DNA of 64,000 nt. Origin: Pseudomonadota bacterium (GTDB lineage Bacteria; Desulfobacterota; Desulfobulbia; Desulfobulbales; Desulfocapsaceae). The translations under genes were made by a program, and so were the position numbers. The notes under the pieces were generated by a model, which saw only the letters and a list, made by a program, of their open reading frames with translations, was not told where the DNA came from and searched no databases. Location of the stretch: assembly GCA_018821985.1 (NCBI GenBank), contig JAHJKP010000032.1, positions 238,745 to 302,744 on the forward strand, given 5' to 3'. Positions 63,151 to 64,000 of this stretch are shown here, one piece after another. Each line of letters starts with the position of its first letter. The stretch's first letter is position 1.

Positions 63151-64000
63151 ATAAAACAGCAAGCACCTTACTATTGGTCACAACAATATTGCTTGGCCAT
63201 GAAACAATCGTCCATGGGGCCAGCATATTTGACAGCAAGCATAATCTTTCCACAAGCGGACCGGGTACAATCAAAGCGTCAGGAGAAAGCAGGGTGTGCA
63301 TCTTTTGCCATACCCCCCACAACGCCCGCCAGGATATTCCCTACCTGTGGAATCGCTCAGCTCAAACGACCATCTACACCCCCTATGCCAGCTCTACCTT
63401 GTTTGCTACGACGGTTGGACAACCTACAGGTGCCTCAAAGCTCTGTCTGAGCTGTCATGATGGTACCATCGCGCTGGGAACAGTCCTTTCTAAGCCGACT
63501 CCGATACCATTTATTGGAGCTAATACTCTTAGCGGCCGGAGTACCTCTCTTGCGACAGACCTGTCCGATGACCATCCCGTTTCCTTTAGCTATCAGAGCA
63601 GCATTACTTCAGGAAACACCGAACTTGTCGATGCCTCGATATTGACAAATTCACCGGTTCAACTTGACAGCACGGGCCAACTCCAGTGCACGGCCTGTCA
63701 TGATCCCCATAACAACGCCTGGGGAAAATTTCTAGTGATGTCCAATCAAGGTTCAGCGCTCTGTATTAAGTGTCATACCAAAAACGGATGGTCGATCAGC
63801 ACCCATGCTAATTCCACCAATACATGGTCCACAGGCACTGATCCGTGGCCAGACAGCGATTACACCACCGTGGCCCAAAACGGCTGCGGCAACTGTCATC
63901 GGCCCCACACTGCCGGCAGACATCAACGGCTGCTGAGACAGGTCGAAGAAGAAAAGAACTGCCTTGCCTGCCATAGTGGTCAGGTTGCAACCCAGAGCAA
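63147..64000 (+). CDS. Multiheme c-type cytochrome (at least six hemes, C-terminus outside window)
   Basis: Reading from the ATG at 63147, which overlaps the NHL-gene stop, 284 codons stay open to the window end. A signal peptide (MNKTASTLLLVTTILL) leads to CxxCH sites at about residues 51, 100, 181, 206, 247 and 272, six in view, with HDPHN-type contexts of doubled-CxxCH cytochromes. The first 210 residues parallel the tetraheme cytochrome at 57183. The remainder adds more hemes, so it is a larger relative, possibly an outer-surface partner of the porin. Length and heme total are unknown. Confidence 0.9.
   Translation, partial: MNKTASTLLLVTTILLGHETIVHGASIFDSKHNLSTSGPGTIKASGESRVCIFCHTPHNARQDIPYLWNRSAQTTIYTPYASSTLFATTVGQPTGASKLCLSCHDGTIALGTVLSKPTPIPFIGANTLSGRSTSLATDLSDDHPVSFSYQSSITSGNTELVDASILTNSPVQLDSTGQLQCTACHDPHNNAWGKFLVMSNQGSALCIKCHTKNGWSISTHANSTNTWSTGTDPWPDSDYTTVAQNGCGNCHRPHTAGRHQRLLRQVEEEKNCLACHSGQVATQS

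Overview
The window reads as chromosomal DNA of a Gram-negative, anaerobic Desulfobacterota member, most likely Desulfobulbales-like (inference). Pointers are the Tol envelope system, HslVU, an anaerobic benzimidazole-type ThiC paralogue under a cobalamin riboswitch, an ole-type hydrocarbon operon, acetyl-homoserine sulfhydrylation for methionine, and a multiheme-cytochrome/porin locus. There are no rRNA, tRNA, CRISPR or intact insertion-sequence genes. Genes are dense and mostly in short same-strand operons with 4-bp ATGA overlaps.

Layout. 1-14.2 kb is core metabolism and housekeeping: a partial exported protein, enolase, hslV-hslU, xerC, xseB-ispA-dxs (isoprenoid precursors), a Sel1-repeat exported protein, a Tat-exported MepK-like peptidase, a GIY-YIG protein, a PilR/PilS two-component pair and surE. 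14.2-20.6 kb is a sulfur amino-acid block: a small XRE regulator with a cysteine-rich two-CW-like tail and a dyad at its promoter, then metY, metX, metW, cysE, cysK and a MOSC protein. nadA and a thioredoxin-reductase-like flavoprotein follow. 23.4-29.1 kb is a dedicated fatty-acid-synthase-like operon (ketosynthase, ACP, two CrtI-like flavoenzymes, ketoreductase, hot-dog dehydratase), followed by a small reading frame with an in-frame TGA.

29.4-34.1 kb is tolQ-tolR-tolA-tolB-cpoB with no pal, then tlyA. On the minus strand, 34.8-39.9 kb carries oleB-oleC-oleD plus an M48 peptidase with TPR-like repeats, without oleA. 40-45.4 kb has a hybrid histidine kinase, an orphan double ABC ATPase, and bzaF (a thiC paralogue) with its cobalamin riboswitch and terminator. 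45.5-56.7 kb is mixed: uvrC, a BFD-like [2Fe-2S] protein, a lipoprotein, gabD, an S4 protein, a receiver-cyclase, a TauE permease, gnd (with an unusual N-terminal extension), zwf and a cation diffusion facilitator.

57.2-64 kb is the most striking accessory region. It holds a tetraheme cytochrome, an NHL-repeat lipoprotein, a pentaheme lipoprotein cytochrome, a 690-residue outer-membrane beta-barrel, a second NHL-repeat lipoprotein and a cytochrome with at least six hemes that runs off the window. I interpret it as an outer-membrane electron conduit. Together with the two polyene/hydrocarbon-type lipid loci, this suggests a sediment anaerobe with specialised membranes and a capacity for extracellular electron transfer.
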